The notes beneath the pieces were generated by a model. That model saw only the letters and a program-made list of their open reading frames with translations. It had not been told where the DNA came from and ran no database searches. A stretch of 64,000 bases of DNA from Dermatophagoides farinae. Lineage: Eukaryota > Arthropoda > Arachnida > Sarcoptiformes > Pyroglyphidae. Of this stretch, positions 18,568-29,422 are shown one piece after another. Positions within the stretch are counted from its first letter, which is position 1. Every line of letters starts with the position of its first letter. Position numbers and translations under genes: made by a program. Location of the stretch: assembly GCF_024713945.1 (NCBI RefSeq), contig NC_134682.1, positions 4,751,001-4,815,000 on the forward strand, given 5' to 3'.

Positions 18568-21403
18568 TTTCGTAATATCTATCCACACTATGGATGAATG
18601 AATTTTTGATTCAAAAAAAAAAAATGAAATTTCATCAAATTCACATTACATTCCACATTAGTAGATTTCTAAATAAAATATAGAACACCTTCATACACAA
18701 ATCAAGTAAAGTTTGTGACCATGAAATTTTCATTTTTTTTTTTTTTTTTTTTTTTGAAGAAAAAAAATGATGCATCAGTTTTCGTTGTTGTTGTTGTTGG
18801 GGATATTGAGGTTGTTTTCGTTTTAAATCCGTCGTTATCGCCACACCATCATCACATTAAATCGAATCACATCACATCATGATTGAAAACAATTTTTTTT
18901 TTATTATTACATAATGGACAATGGTCATGGAATTCAATTGTTTTTTTTCACTCATAAAACACACACACACAGTGGGTGGTGGTAGTAGGATTCACACACA
19001 CACACACAAACGTACGCGTAACCTTTTCAATCATTGGTGATGGTTGTGGTTGCTTTTAGAAGAAGCAACAGTATGTGGTGATGATTTTTTTTTCTCTATT
19101 CAAGATTTATTTACCATTTCAATCAATTAATTGAAGGTTAAGGGTTGCAAATAATGATGATTTGTGGGCAAAGAAAGAAAGGAAAAAAAGGAAAAAAAAT
19201 CCAATTGATTGATCCATAATACTCAATGAATGACTGATATACATGGACATTTTTTTTTTTTTTTGGAAACGGAAATCTTGACTGAGGTTTAGTCCAATGT
19301 ATGAATGGTTCATCATCACACACATATATGTGGAACACTTTTATTTATAAAGAGATTTGAATTGACAATTCTTGCCTGGCCAATCGATTGGTGATGATTG
19401 ATTCCTCAAATGAAAAGTCAACAAATGTCAAGGTTAAATATTTGACCAAAAAAAAGAAAGATGTTGACGATTATAGAAAATTGATTTTTTTCAAAAAAAA
19501 AATCAATTTTCTCAATCAAATTAAGTTTGAAAATCTCTTTTTTATTCTTCACATGAAGATAAATTGAGAGCAAAAGAAAAAAAAATAAATAGATCATGAT
19601 CGAGAGATCGAGAAATGCAGTTTGATTGATGATGAGTTTAACTGGATGATGATGATGATTGGATTTGTATTTAGCATGAAACGAAAGAAGAGAAAAACGT
19701 GTGTTTAAGATTTCATCATCCACTCATAATGACAAAAACGGAATATAGAGAGTGAAAGAGAGAGTTGAGAATTTTGATTGAAAAATTTCAATTTTCATAA
19801 ATCTACAAATGAAATGAAAATAAAAAAAGTTTTTTATTGTTTTTCCCGTGTGCCGTATGAGAATATCCGGATTGGTTTCGGTTTTTTTTATTCCGCCACT
19901 CAATATATGAAGAAGAAGGAGAAAAAAAAATGTCAAACAAATGAATAAATGTCAGTGAGTGGTGGTGTAATGAATTACGAAAATTTTCGTCTCTGCAATA
20001 GAAACAGAGAAAAAAAAATCATTTTATTGATCGTTGAATCAACTTGAATGTTTTGTATAGGAATTTACCGTTCATATTATGATTGATTGATTGATTTTAT
20101 CAATTATGAAAACATGATCATGTTGACCATGATTACGACGACGATGATGATGATCTCAATTGGATCAGAGAAAAAAAAAGAGAAAGAGAAAGTGGAAATT
20201 TTTTTTTTTCGTTTGATAATGATTTAATTATAGGGTTGTGTGTGTGTGTGTGTGTGTAAATGATGAGAAATTTTCCAAGCAACTATGTTTCTTGGGAATT
20301 TTTTTTTCTTGATAATCACTAAATCATTTTTAGCTGACTCTTTGAGAAACAGAAGAAGAACAAAAAAAATCATTAAATATTCAGCCAATATGATCAAAGA
20401 AGAAGGTTTTTTTTCCAAAAATTTCAAAGTCTAACGAAATTCAAAAAAAAAATTAAAAATTCACGCAATAGACAGGCTACAAAAAAAATTTCATTTTTTG
20501 ATCGAATCTCAACAAAACATTGATGTTTCGTCACTTGAAACATTTTTTTTCGTATTTCTTAAAATGAAACCACCACCACCACAACAACAACAACAACCAA
20601 GGTGGACAGCAATTTTTCCCGAAATAATCATTACCGTCCATAGTAGTCGTCAAATTGACAACTAGGTTATTATCATCGACTACGACAATCGTATCTGTCA
20701 TTGTATCATCATCATCATTAACACATTTTTCACGACAAAAAAAAAATTGTTACCGAAAAGAAGAAAAAAAAATGGAAAAAAAATTTTGCAATGTCGTAGC
20801 ATTTGCACAATTGTTGAAATTGAAAAAATTTTTTTTTTTTAGTTTGTTTTGTTGTTCACAACTACTATGCTGCTACTGTGCTACTGTTTTTCATTTAATG
20901 ACTCTATTACAACAACAACAGCAAAAAATTTTACGTCATTTTTTTTTCGTTTCTGGAAAATTTTTCTCTTGGCAGCAAATAAACGATATATATTGGAAGA
21001 TTGTTTATTGCTTGTTGTTGTTGTTGTTGACATAATGATGTCATTTATGGATTGTTATTTTTTCTTCTTCAACTGCAACATATTCATCGATGTTTCATCG
21101 ATCAATCATTAATGCGGGTTTGGATGGAAAATTAGATCATATTTATTTATTTATTTATCATTTTTTATATTATTAAATTTATAGCGTAATAATGATGGAT
21201 AATAAAAAGTTTTTTTTTCTTTCAAAGTCAAGATTAACCAGATCGATCAATCAATCGATCGATCGATCAATTTGTATCGATTGTGTGTGCATGTTTGTGG
21301 TAATCGTTTATTACTTTTATATGTTGCTCTTGTTTTGTTTTATTGTTATTTGTTTGTGGTCAAAAAATTGGATCAAATCAATTTTTTTTCTGTGAAAAAG
21401 GTA

Positions 21404-21442
21404 AAAAAGTTTTCAGGGAATTTTTTTCCCTGAAAACTTTTT
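21404..21442. repeat. perfect 17-bp inverted repeat (hairpin)
   Basis: AAAAAGTTTTCAGGGAA and its exact reverse complement are separated by five T. As RNA it would be a stable stem-loop. No gene adjoins it; purpose unknown. Confidence 0.8.
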
Positions 21443-22285
21443 CCATTGGCGTTTCCCGGTAGCAAAAAAAAAATTTTTGGCCTTTTTTTTATTTAATCTA
21501 AACAAAAAATATTCCATTCACAATTAGTTTTAATCAATCAAATCACAACATTATCGAATCATCAGATAATCCGGATATGATGTGAACAGATGACATACAG
21601 ATGATATAATTTCAACCTACACATTTATTTTAATTAAAAGGTGGAGAAAATGAAAATTTCATCTATAAAAAACAAACAAAAACATCTACGACATTGATGC
21701 ATAAAAAAAAATAATGATCGAAAACAAAATCATCATCACAAATGATCAAGTCAATCGGAAAATGAAAATCCGGCTCATTATCACACACAAACATATGACA
21801 GTTTGATCTGTAAGAAACTGAGCAACGGGAAAAAAAATGTATGCAAATTTTAAATGAAACAAAACGATGAAAAATTCATAATCATCACGCATTAATCGTA
21901 TTTTACCATTATTCATTTCAATCTTGAATCATGATAAAATTGTTTGAAATTTGAGCATTTCACGAATGAGAGAAACAAAAATCAAAATTATGATATGGAA
22001 AAAAAACAAATTTAAAAACAGCTTGCATCTTCCGGTTATTATTTTTTATTTTATTTTTTTTTTTGAACAAAAAAAAACAGAACAGAACAGAACAAAATGA
22101 TTATGACACGCGTTAAGATGATCATGATGATGATGATGATGATAATTGTTCATCAAAACAAAACAAAACAAAACAACAAAAATGAAATGAAAATCATCAT
22201 CATCATTGAGAAAAAGATATAAAGGCCACAACGTGTTTATTATGATGATGATGATTATGGTTATGTTTTGAAACTGGTCCATTGT

Positions 22286-22351
22286 TTAGACACCTATGGC
22301 GCCCTTCATTCTGTCCATCTTGACATTGGTGGTCACATACTGAATGATGAC
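22286..22351 (-). other. candidate terminal coding exon on the minus strand
   Basis: After an AG (22,352-22,353 on the minus strand) a 21-codon frame reads VIIQYVTTNVKMDRMKGAIG plus Val and a TAA stop. It stands out by balanced codon composition in a region of A/T runs and CAT repeats. The acceptor lacks a good pyrimidine tract and I see no upstream exon, so it may be chance or a relic. I do not recognise the protein. Confidence 0.25.
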
Positions 22352-23596
22352 CTGGCGAATTTCTCATTTTTTTTTATTTTCAATCTAAAAATTCAAAAAA
22401 AAAAAATTTTTTTTTTGTTTTGTTCTGGATCATCATCATCATGATCTTGAGAAGAAAAAAATTTTTTTGAATTCTCTTTATTCACAAAAAAAAACAAATT
22501 AAAATGAATATAAAACCAGGGATTGAACTGAATTTTACAACAAAAGCACGCGCACACACAACAACAACAAAAAAAACACGTGCAAATTATGTGATTGGTA
22601 ATAATAACGAAAATTAAAAACTTGAATGAAATGATTTGAGATTTGTTTTTTTTGTTGTTGTTCATCATCCAATTCCACTATTCATAATCCATAATAAATG
22701 ACTTGATAGTGAATCAAGAAAAACTATCGGATTTAATCCGGAACACAGTCCATCAATTAATATATGACCTTTATTGATCAAGTGGGGACAAATCAATAAA
22801 AAAAAATTCGATTAACGTTATTTATGGATTTTTCTGACACTATGTTTATGGAAGGGGGGAATGAAAAAAGCTGAATTTTGTAATATAACACAAATAATTT
22901 ATATATATGTGTGTGTTTTGATTGCTCTCGAAAACATCATGAATTATGGCGAGAAAAAAAAAATAGTCGAAATTGCCTAAAACGCGTGCACGACACGCGT
23001 TTGTAATTTGACCTGATGATCATCATTTTGAATCATTTCACAGTGTCTCTTTCAAATAGAAACAGAAAAAAAATTTCCATCATAAGACATTCATATGTGT
23101 CTTTGCAACACTATTCGGGATTTTGTTTATTTGCTCGATTTCTCTCTGTTCATTTCTTCACCACCACCATCATAATCATTCTCTTTGTCCGTTTTTTTTT
23201 TACCACAAGATTTTCAAGGTAAAATTGGATTTTCAATACCGTGAATGGATAATGTGTATGTGGATGATCCACCACCACTGTCATCATCATCATCATTTGA
23301 CCAATTGCATATTGACCATTCAAAGACCGCCTTTTTTTGAAAAATTGAAAATTGAAAAATGAAAAAAAACGACTCATCTTCTCTACATTAGCAAGTGTGT
23401 GAATACCATCATCATTATGATGATGATGATGATAATGATGTTTCATGGATTGAGAAAATGAAGCTACACGTTTGTTGACGAAATATGTGTCTCTCTCTCA
23501 CTCTCTCTCTCACACACACACACTCTACAGTTTCAACAAAATTCGGTAATAATTTTTTTTGTTGGAAAAAAGGGAAAATATCGTCTTTTTCTACCA

Positions 23597-23604
23597 TATA
23601 TAAA
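23597..23604 (+). promoter_or_regulatory. TATA box of CL-1
   Basis: TATATAAA, 166 bp before the CL-1 start codon. Confidence 0.55.
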
Positions 23605-23769
23605 CTGGATGATCAATGCACGATCGGTCATCATCATCATCATCATCATCATCGTCATCATTCGATCATTTTATTCGACGATCACAAATCGACTTATTCA
23701 GAATTGAAAAGTTTGAAATTCTTCATTTTTTGTTTCTGTGACTAATATCTTGACATAAATCGAACAATC

Positions 23770-24579
23770 ATGTTCAAAGTATGTGTCTTTTGTGGATATG
23801 TTGATGGTTGTTGTGATTTTTGATTTGAATAATTTCTTCTTCTTCTGTTTTTTTTCTGGTTATATCACACTAGTATATTGTTGCCATTTCATCCATGATT
23901 GTTTGCTCTATGGCTGGAGGATATGGTGGTGGCGGTTCTTCTTCTTATGGGGGTGGAATGAGTAGTCGTGGTAGTTCTTATGGTGGTGGTGGCGGTGGTG
24001 GAGGTTATGGTGGTGGTGGAGGTTTTGGTGCCGGTGGTATGGGTGTTATCCAGGCTGCAATTCAATCCAGACATAATGTACAATTCTATGATGTTCCATC
24101 ATCCGGAATGATTAATCCAACTACGATCGAAGGTCTGTATTATTTTGTTTTTGTTGGCTGAATTCTTTGATCAATTAGTATATTCTGATTTGCCTTTAGT
24201 TGGTGCACAAGCCATACCTGTGAATATGATATTTCGATCAGCATCATCGAATCTAAATGTACAACAAATGCATCAAGGTGCAGCCGGTTCTCAACAAGAA
24301 TCACAATCAGAAGATGAGCCACATATATTGCGTCATACGGTGAAAAAACCGATTTATCAAATGGTCAATGAGATCATTACACCATATCGCAAAATTACAC
24401 AGGAAGTTAAACCTGTACAAGAAGATATCCAAACAATTATTGCACGAATGTCCGGCGGTGGTTACGGCGGTGGTGGTGCTGGTGGAATGTCCGGCGGTGG
24501 TTACGGTGGCGGTATGTCACTTGGTGGTGGTGGTGGTTATGGAGGTAGTAGTGGTGGTGGACGAAAAGGTGGCTATTAA
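23770..24579 (+). CDS. CL-1: secreted glycine-rich cuticle-type protein
   Basis: Three coding exons: 23,770-23,778 (Met-Phe-Lys), 23,874-24,132 and 24,200-24,579, giving 215 residues; donors are GTATGT and GTCTGT and all joins keep frame. The split signal peptide is MFK plus YIVAISSMIVCSMA. A Gly/Tyr/Ser-rich part follows, then the family core: AAIQSRHNVQFYDVP, VGAQAIPVNMIFRSASS, SEDEPHILRHTVKKP and EVKPVQEDIQTIIAR, and a Gly/Tyr-rich tail. Such composition is typical of structural proteins of arthropod cuticle; the exact role is inferred. CL-5, 22 kb away, is its closest relative, with the core after the second intron almost identical and the same intron positions. Confidence 0.85.
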
Positions 24580-25572
24580 ATGATTGATCTTAATCATTAA
24601 TTCCAAAACAAAAAACAAAAAAAAAAGAAAAAAATAGATTCGAATTGAATTTCGTTTCGTATTCTGTGCTTATTTATTTATTGTCAATTTTTATCGAATC
24701 GAATCAATTTTTTATTGATGAATTTTGTTTCCTATTCTCTTGTCTTGTTGAATTTTCATATCCAATTTCGTTATAAGATGAATTCTGAATGTCCAAAGAT
24801 TTTTTTTTGTTTTGTCCAAATAATTTATTCTGGTGCAAATGCAAATGTTAATTATTTATTTTGTTTTTGTTTCTGTTTTTTTTTATTGTTGAAAATTTTC
24901 ATTTCAATTCTGTGACACAAATAAAAATTACGAAGAACGAAAAAAAAAATTGGAAAAAAACGGCCGATGGAAACATCTTCCTCATCATTCACATGATTAC
25001 ATGATGATGTTCCAGGAACTGATGATTTACTTAAAATTAAAGTTTGAATAAAAAAAAAACAAAACAAAAACAAAACTTATTAGACAAAATAACCTGTGTG
25101 TGTGTGTGTGTGTGTGCGTTTGTGTCCAAAGTCATCATCATGATGATGATTTGATTGGAACACTGAATAGAGAGAAAAAAAAACGTGTGTGGATAACGAT
25201 TATAATAATAACACATAACACAACGCCTAGATGATTATTATTTGAATGGCCAAAAAAAAAATACAGTCAGTTGGTCATTGGTCAACATTCATTATAGTAC
25301 GTGTTTATGTGATGCTGATGCTGATGTTGTTATTTTTTTCAATTATGAATAAAAGGCCGGAAAATAACAAAGTGTGGCACATGGTTAGTCCATATATTTT
25401 TTTTGTGTAACATTTGAGTGTGTGCATGTTGACCCCGACTAACGTAAAGATAGAGTGAAATTGACAAAAATGTCCAGAAATTTCATGGTTTTTATCATTT
25501 TTATCTTTAGATAATTGAATGATATGTGTGTGGGGGTGGCAAACGAATGGGGATAAACAAGCAAACAAAAAA

Positions 25573-25582
25573 AACGCCATCT
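25573..25582 (-). promoter_or_regulatory. AGATGGCGTT motif (CTCF-like), copy 1
   Basis: Minus-strand AGATGGCGTT, between CL-1 and CL-2. It resembles the AGATGGCGC core of the Drosophila CTCF site; the role is inferred from repetition of the same word five times in the window. Confidence 0.35.
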
Positions 25583-26718
25583 TGTAGGAAAATTGTGAAA
25601 ATTTTATCATTGAAAAATCAAAATTCAACTTTTTAATTATGGGGGGAAACAAAAATGACAATGACAAGATTTGAAAGAAAAAATTTAATAAAACTTCCAT
25701 AACGATATTTATGAAGGGCATCATCATCGTCGTCATCATCAAGATAATCGTATTAAAAAAAAAAATTTGGAGATAAAATGAATGTCCATCAAAGTGATAA
25801 TAAGATAATCTCAGTGTTTTGTTGAAATTAGCAAAAAAAAAAAATTTAAATGTCGATGATGATGATAAGATTGTCATTGCATTTTTTTCAATTTTTTTTT
25901 TCAATTTTTTCGAATAATAAAAAGATTTTAAATGTTAATTTTAGAATAAACAGAGAAAAAAACGTTTTTTGCACACAAATGCCGATAATGATCATCGTAA
26001 ACAAATGACGGACAAATATCGACAAATCGATTCAAGGTTTCATTGATTTCCTGACCGAAATGGAAAATTAAAAATTTGATTATATCATCATCAACGACAT
26101 TGAAAGTGAATTCATCATCAAAAAGGTTTTTGTATTTTTAATCAGAAAATCAGAAAAAAAATCTCCTTATTAAATGATTTCTTGTCATGTTTGTTCCAGA
26201 AACCATATCAGGTAAATCTGTTTTGCTGTGGTTTTAAATCAAAACAAAACAAAAAAACACACTGATTGATTTGTAATCGATAATGATCATCTATCGATGA
26301 TAAAAAAAATATTGTGAAACATTTCAGAGATTATCGATTTAATTTAGAAAAAAACAAATGATGCAATTAATGAATGAGTGAGTAAAGTCAAAATCAGATC
26401 ATCATCATCATGGATATCTCTGCAAGAATTTAAAGAATGAAAAACAAACTTGAATATTCGAAATTTTTTTTTTTTACTCTTTTTTTTCTGAAACGTTTAC
26501 ACTTACACATGTTCAATCATGATGATGATGATTATCAATCCAATCAAAAATGGATCGTTTTCTTTTTTCTTTTTTTTTTCTTTCTCATCAGACTCTATAT
26601 GAAATATGTGTCTGTCCTTGCGTCTTTTATTAACAAATTTTACACTTTTTTTCTCATCATTTTTAAACGGAAAAATTGAAGAAAAAAACAAAGACAAAAA
26701 AACTGGCTTGAATTCTTG

Positions 26719-26726
26719 TATATAAA
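26719..26726 (+). promoter_or_regulatory. TATA box of CL-2
   Basis: TATATAAA, 117 bp before the CL-2 start codon. Confidence 0.6.
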
Positions 26727-26842
26727 GTGATACAAGTATCGATAAACTAAATCAAATTCAAATTCAAATCCAAATCAAACAACAACAACAAAATTCCAAC
26801 AATTTTTGTCACTGTTTGACGCTAGAAATTTTTTAAAAAAAA

Positions 26843-27897
26843 ATGTTCAAAGTATGTTAAACTTTCAAATGTTTTTTTTAATTTGAATTTTGTTTTTTTT
26901 TTCGTTTTCTGTTTTATTTGCAGCAAATTATCGTCATTTCCGCATTTGTTTCGGTTGTGATTGCTGGTGGTTTGAAAACCGCTGGTTATGGTGCTGGCTA
27001 TGGTGGTCTTATTGCATCCGGTCCCGCTCTAGCTCCTGGTTTAGCTCTTGCTGCTCCTGCTCTTGCTCCAGCTGCCTTGGTTTCCGGTCCCGCATATGCT
27101 AAAACAGCAGCTTATGCTTCTGCTCCGGCTATTGTAACGGCTGCCGTACAATCACGACATCATGTCCAATATTATGATGTTCCAACTACTCGTCAAATTA
27201 CACCAATTACCATTGATGTTGGTGCCAATGTTATTCCTGTCAACATGATTTTCCGATCGGCATCATCACAATTGAATGTTGAACAAAATCATCTTAATCA
27301 AGGCGGTAGTGTAAGTAAATCTGGGATTTCATTTAATGATCGCCATAATAACCATATTATATCACACATTAGGTACAAGAAACAGCTAGTCAAGATGAAC
27401 CACATATATTGCGTCATAGTGTTCAAAAACCTATTCTTCAAGAAATTAGAGAAGTCATTATTCCAATGCGACGAATCCAACAGGAAATTCAGCCAGTACA
27501 GGAAGAAGTTTCCACTTTGGTCGCTCGTGGACATCAACAAACTGTTGTTGCAGCAGCCCCTGTTGCTGCTGCTCCAGTTGTTGCCGCAGCCCCAATTGCT
27601 GCAGCCCCAGTTGTCGCCGCAGCCCCAGTTGCCCCAGTAGCTGCTGTTTCCGCTGGCCCAGCTTTAGTTGCTTCAGGTCCAGCTTTGGCTGCTGCCCCGA
27701 TATCTGCTGTTTCCGCTGGCCCAGCTTTTGTTACCGGATCTGCTTTGGCTTCACCAGCTTTAATTGCTGCTGGTCCAGCTGAATTTGCTGGTACTACTAC
27801 TTTGCTTGCTCAAGGTGGTCCTGGTTTTGCTTTTGGTAATGGACAATTTGCAGGAGCTGCTCCATTTTTTGCCGGTAAACTCAAATATCGTAAATAA
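26843..27897 (+). CDS. CL-2: secreted Ala/Val/Pro-rich cuticle-type protein
   Basis: Three coding exons: 26,843-26,851 (Met-Phe-Lys), 26,924-27,310 and 27,373-27,897, giving 306 residues; the second intron is phase 0 with a GTAAGT donor. The signal peptide is MFK plus QIIVISAFVSVVIAG. Then come a Gly/Ala/Pro-rich part, the core (AVQSRHHVQYYDVP, VGANVIPVNMIFRSASS, SQDEPHILRHSVQKP, EIQPVQEEVSTLVAR) and a long tail of Ala-Ala-Pro-Val and SAGPAL repeats, much like hydrophobic low-complexity cuticle proteins. Unlike CL-1 its second intron lies at the GGS/VQE position. It shares this with CL-3 and CL-4. Structural role is inferred. Confidence 0.85.
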
Positions 27898-28365
27898 ATC
27901 GTATTGAACAAAAAAAATTCAATACTCGCACACACACACCACAAATACCAATCACCTCGAGACCTCTTCTGGATAATTGAAAGAAACAAAAAAACACCCA
28001 CTCTTTCACACATCACCATCCTACACAGTTGAATTTGAATTATGAAAAAAAGCCACACGCTTACATCACAGTAAATATTGTTTTGAGCTTATTTTTGTAT
28101 CCACAAATCACCGAATCAATCAATCAATTATTCAATTTTTTTTTCTTCTATTTATTCAATGAATTAAAATCAATGAAATGTATTGAATTGCGAAAATTTT
28201 TTTCTTGATTCAACATTACATTGCTAAATTGCGAGGTCGATGATTTTTCAAAAAAAAAAAAAATCATTGCAATAGATGGCGTTGAAACAAAATGAGCAAC
28301 ACTGTTGAATTCACACATGTGTGAAAGTTTTTTGTTTTGTTTTATTAAAATTCAATTTTTAAATA
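27898..28365. other. intergenic, CL-2 to zinc-finger gene
   Basis: 468 bp that hold the CL-2 3' flank and the zinc-finger gene promoter. An AGATGGCGTT motif sits 82 bp before the zinc-finger start codon. No further gene. Confidence 0.5.
28274..28283 (+). promoter_or_regulatory. AGATGGCGTT motif (CTCF-like), copy 2
   Basis: Plus-strand AGATGGCGTT, just upstream of the zinc-finger gene. Its promoter-proximal place would also suit a YY1-type ATGGCG initiator element. Confidence 0.4.
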
Positions 28366-29394
28366 ATGGATTTTCAATCCGAATTCACAAATAATGATCC
28401 AAATGGATATCAAACGATTGGCAGACAAGTGGAAATAGATTCAAATGATAATCAAAGATTAATCATTGAAGAATTGTTCGAATCAACGATGAATGCAATG
28501 GAAACGGCAATGGAAAATGAACAAAAAATACTTGAATCAAAATTGGAAATAATTGAAAAACGATTAATGAGTCGCCTGATGAATATTGAAGTTAAATTCG
28601 TACATTCCTGTCATGATATTCGATCATTGACCGATGATTTTATCGATTATCAACAACATTGTTTGAATCGTCCCAAACGTTCGGCGAACCAAAAATTAAT
28701 GCCTTCAACATCATCATCATCATCATCAATTTCGGCCACAATCAATCAAGCACCGACTAAAAGACGTTCAGAACGATTATCCACTAAGCGTTTAAACGAT
28801 GTTGTTGTTAATGCTGCAATCGATGATAATCAGGAATCAGATCTCTCAGGTTCTACAACAGATGATGATGAAGATGAAGATGAATATACAGCACCTAAAA
28901 ATCGAAAAAAAGCAACAACAAAACAATCATTATCATGTCCAAAATGTTCATTTAAATTTGAATCTGAAGCAATATTAAATAGCCATTTAAAAACACATGT
29001 TCCTGGACGTGAACAAATATGTGAATTATGTGGTAATCTATTCACTAGAAAATCAGATCTTGATCGTCACAATCGTACCGTACATTCGGATGTTAAACGA
29101 TTATTTAAATGTCAATTTTGTAATTATGCCTGTTCGTTAGAATTATCATTACAAAAACATATACTTATACATTCAAACGATCGTTTGTATGGTTGTGATC
29201 ATTGTGCCAAACGTTTCTATCAGCGTCATGATCGTGATCGTCATATGCAAACACATACAAATGAAAGACCATATTATTGCAAAGATTGTAATATAAATTT
29301 TCGTCAGAAATATAATCTAAGTAGACATTTACGATCACCAAAACATCAACAACAAATACAACTACAACAACAACAACAAGAAAAAGAATCATAA
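28366..29394 (+). CDS. C2H2 zinc-finger protein with five fingers
   Basis: A single-exon gene of 342 residues. The N-terminal part (about 30-80) is Glu/Met/Leu-rich and probably a coiled coil for self-association. A Ser run, basic KRRSERLSTKR and an acidic DDDEDEDE patch follow. Five C2H2 fingers fill the C-terminal half, at about 191-211, 219-240, 249-269, 277-297 and 305-327; the last has five residues between its two His. The linker TNERPYY resembles the TGEKP linker of DNA-binding arrays. It ends in a Gln run. It is likely a sequence-specific nuclear DNA-binding protein; target unknown. The stop lies only 28 bp from the stop of the converging gene TM-8. Confidence 0.88.
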   Translation: MDFQSEFTNNDPNGYQTIGRQVEIDSNDNQRLIIEELFESTMNAMETAMENEQKILESKLEIIEKRLMSRLMNIEVKFVHSCHDIRSLTDDFIDYQQHCLNRPKRSANQKLMPSTSSSSSSISATINQAPTKRRSERLSTKRLNDVVVNAAIDDNQESDLSGSTTDDDEDEDEYTAPKNRKKATTKQSLSCPKCSFKFESEAILNSHLKTHVPGREQICELCGNLFTRKSDLDRHNRTVHSDVKRLFKCQFCNYACSLELSLQKHILIHSNDRLYGCDHCAKRFYQRHDRDRHMQTHTNERPYYCKDCNINFRQKYNLSRHLRSPKHQQQIQLQQQQQEKES

Positions 29395-29422
29395 TAATAA
29401 TAAAACAATAGATTCTCAATGA

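Larger units (their letters stand above)
18568..23769. other. 5.2-kb gene-poor stretch, TM-7 to CL-1
   Basis: Low-complexity DNA rich in T and A runs, (CA)n and (GT)n tracts (18,960-18,970; 20,235-20,256) and (CAT)n tracts (23,628-23,653). Many open frames exist but they are Asn/Phe/His-rich and repeat-driven. Two items are listed apart: a perfect hairpin (21,404-21,442) and a weak terminal-exon candidate on the minus strand (22,286-22,351). It could be a long intron of a minus-strand gene whose other exons I cannot see. Confidence 0.5.
24580..26842. other. gene-free stretch between CL-1 and CL-2
   Basis: 2.3 kb of low-complexity DNA with a (GT)n tract (25,097-25,116) and many A/T runs. A 199-codon minus-strand frame at 25,305-25,904 is dominated by Phe, Ile, Leu and Asn from homopolymers and has no recognisable domain, so I do not call it. 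A CTCF-like motif lies at 25,573-25,582 and the CL-2 TATA box at 26,719. Confidence 0.5.

Noticed and set aside
20537-20706. A 57-codon minus-strand frame starting MTDTIVVVDDNNLV
   Set aside because: The beginning looks protein-like, but it runs into (TTG)n and (TGG)n repeats and ends shortly after; no partner exon or homologue recognised.
25305-25904. 199-codon minus-strand open frame
   Set aside because: Composition is driven by A/T runs and CAT repeats, no domain or family is recognisable, and no paralogue exists in the window.
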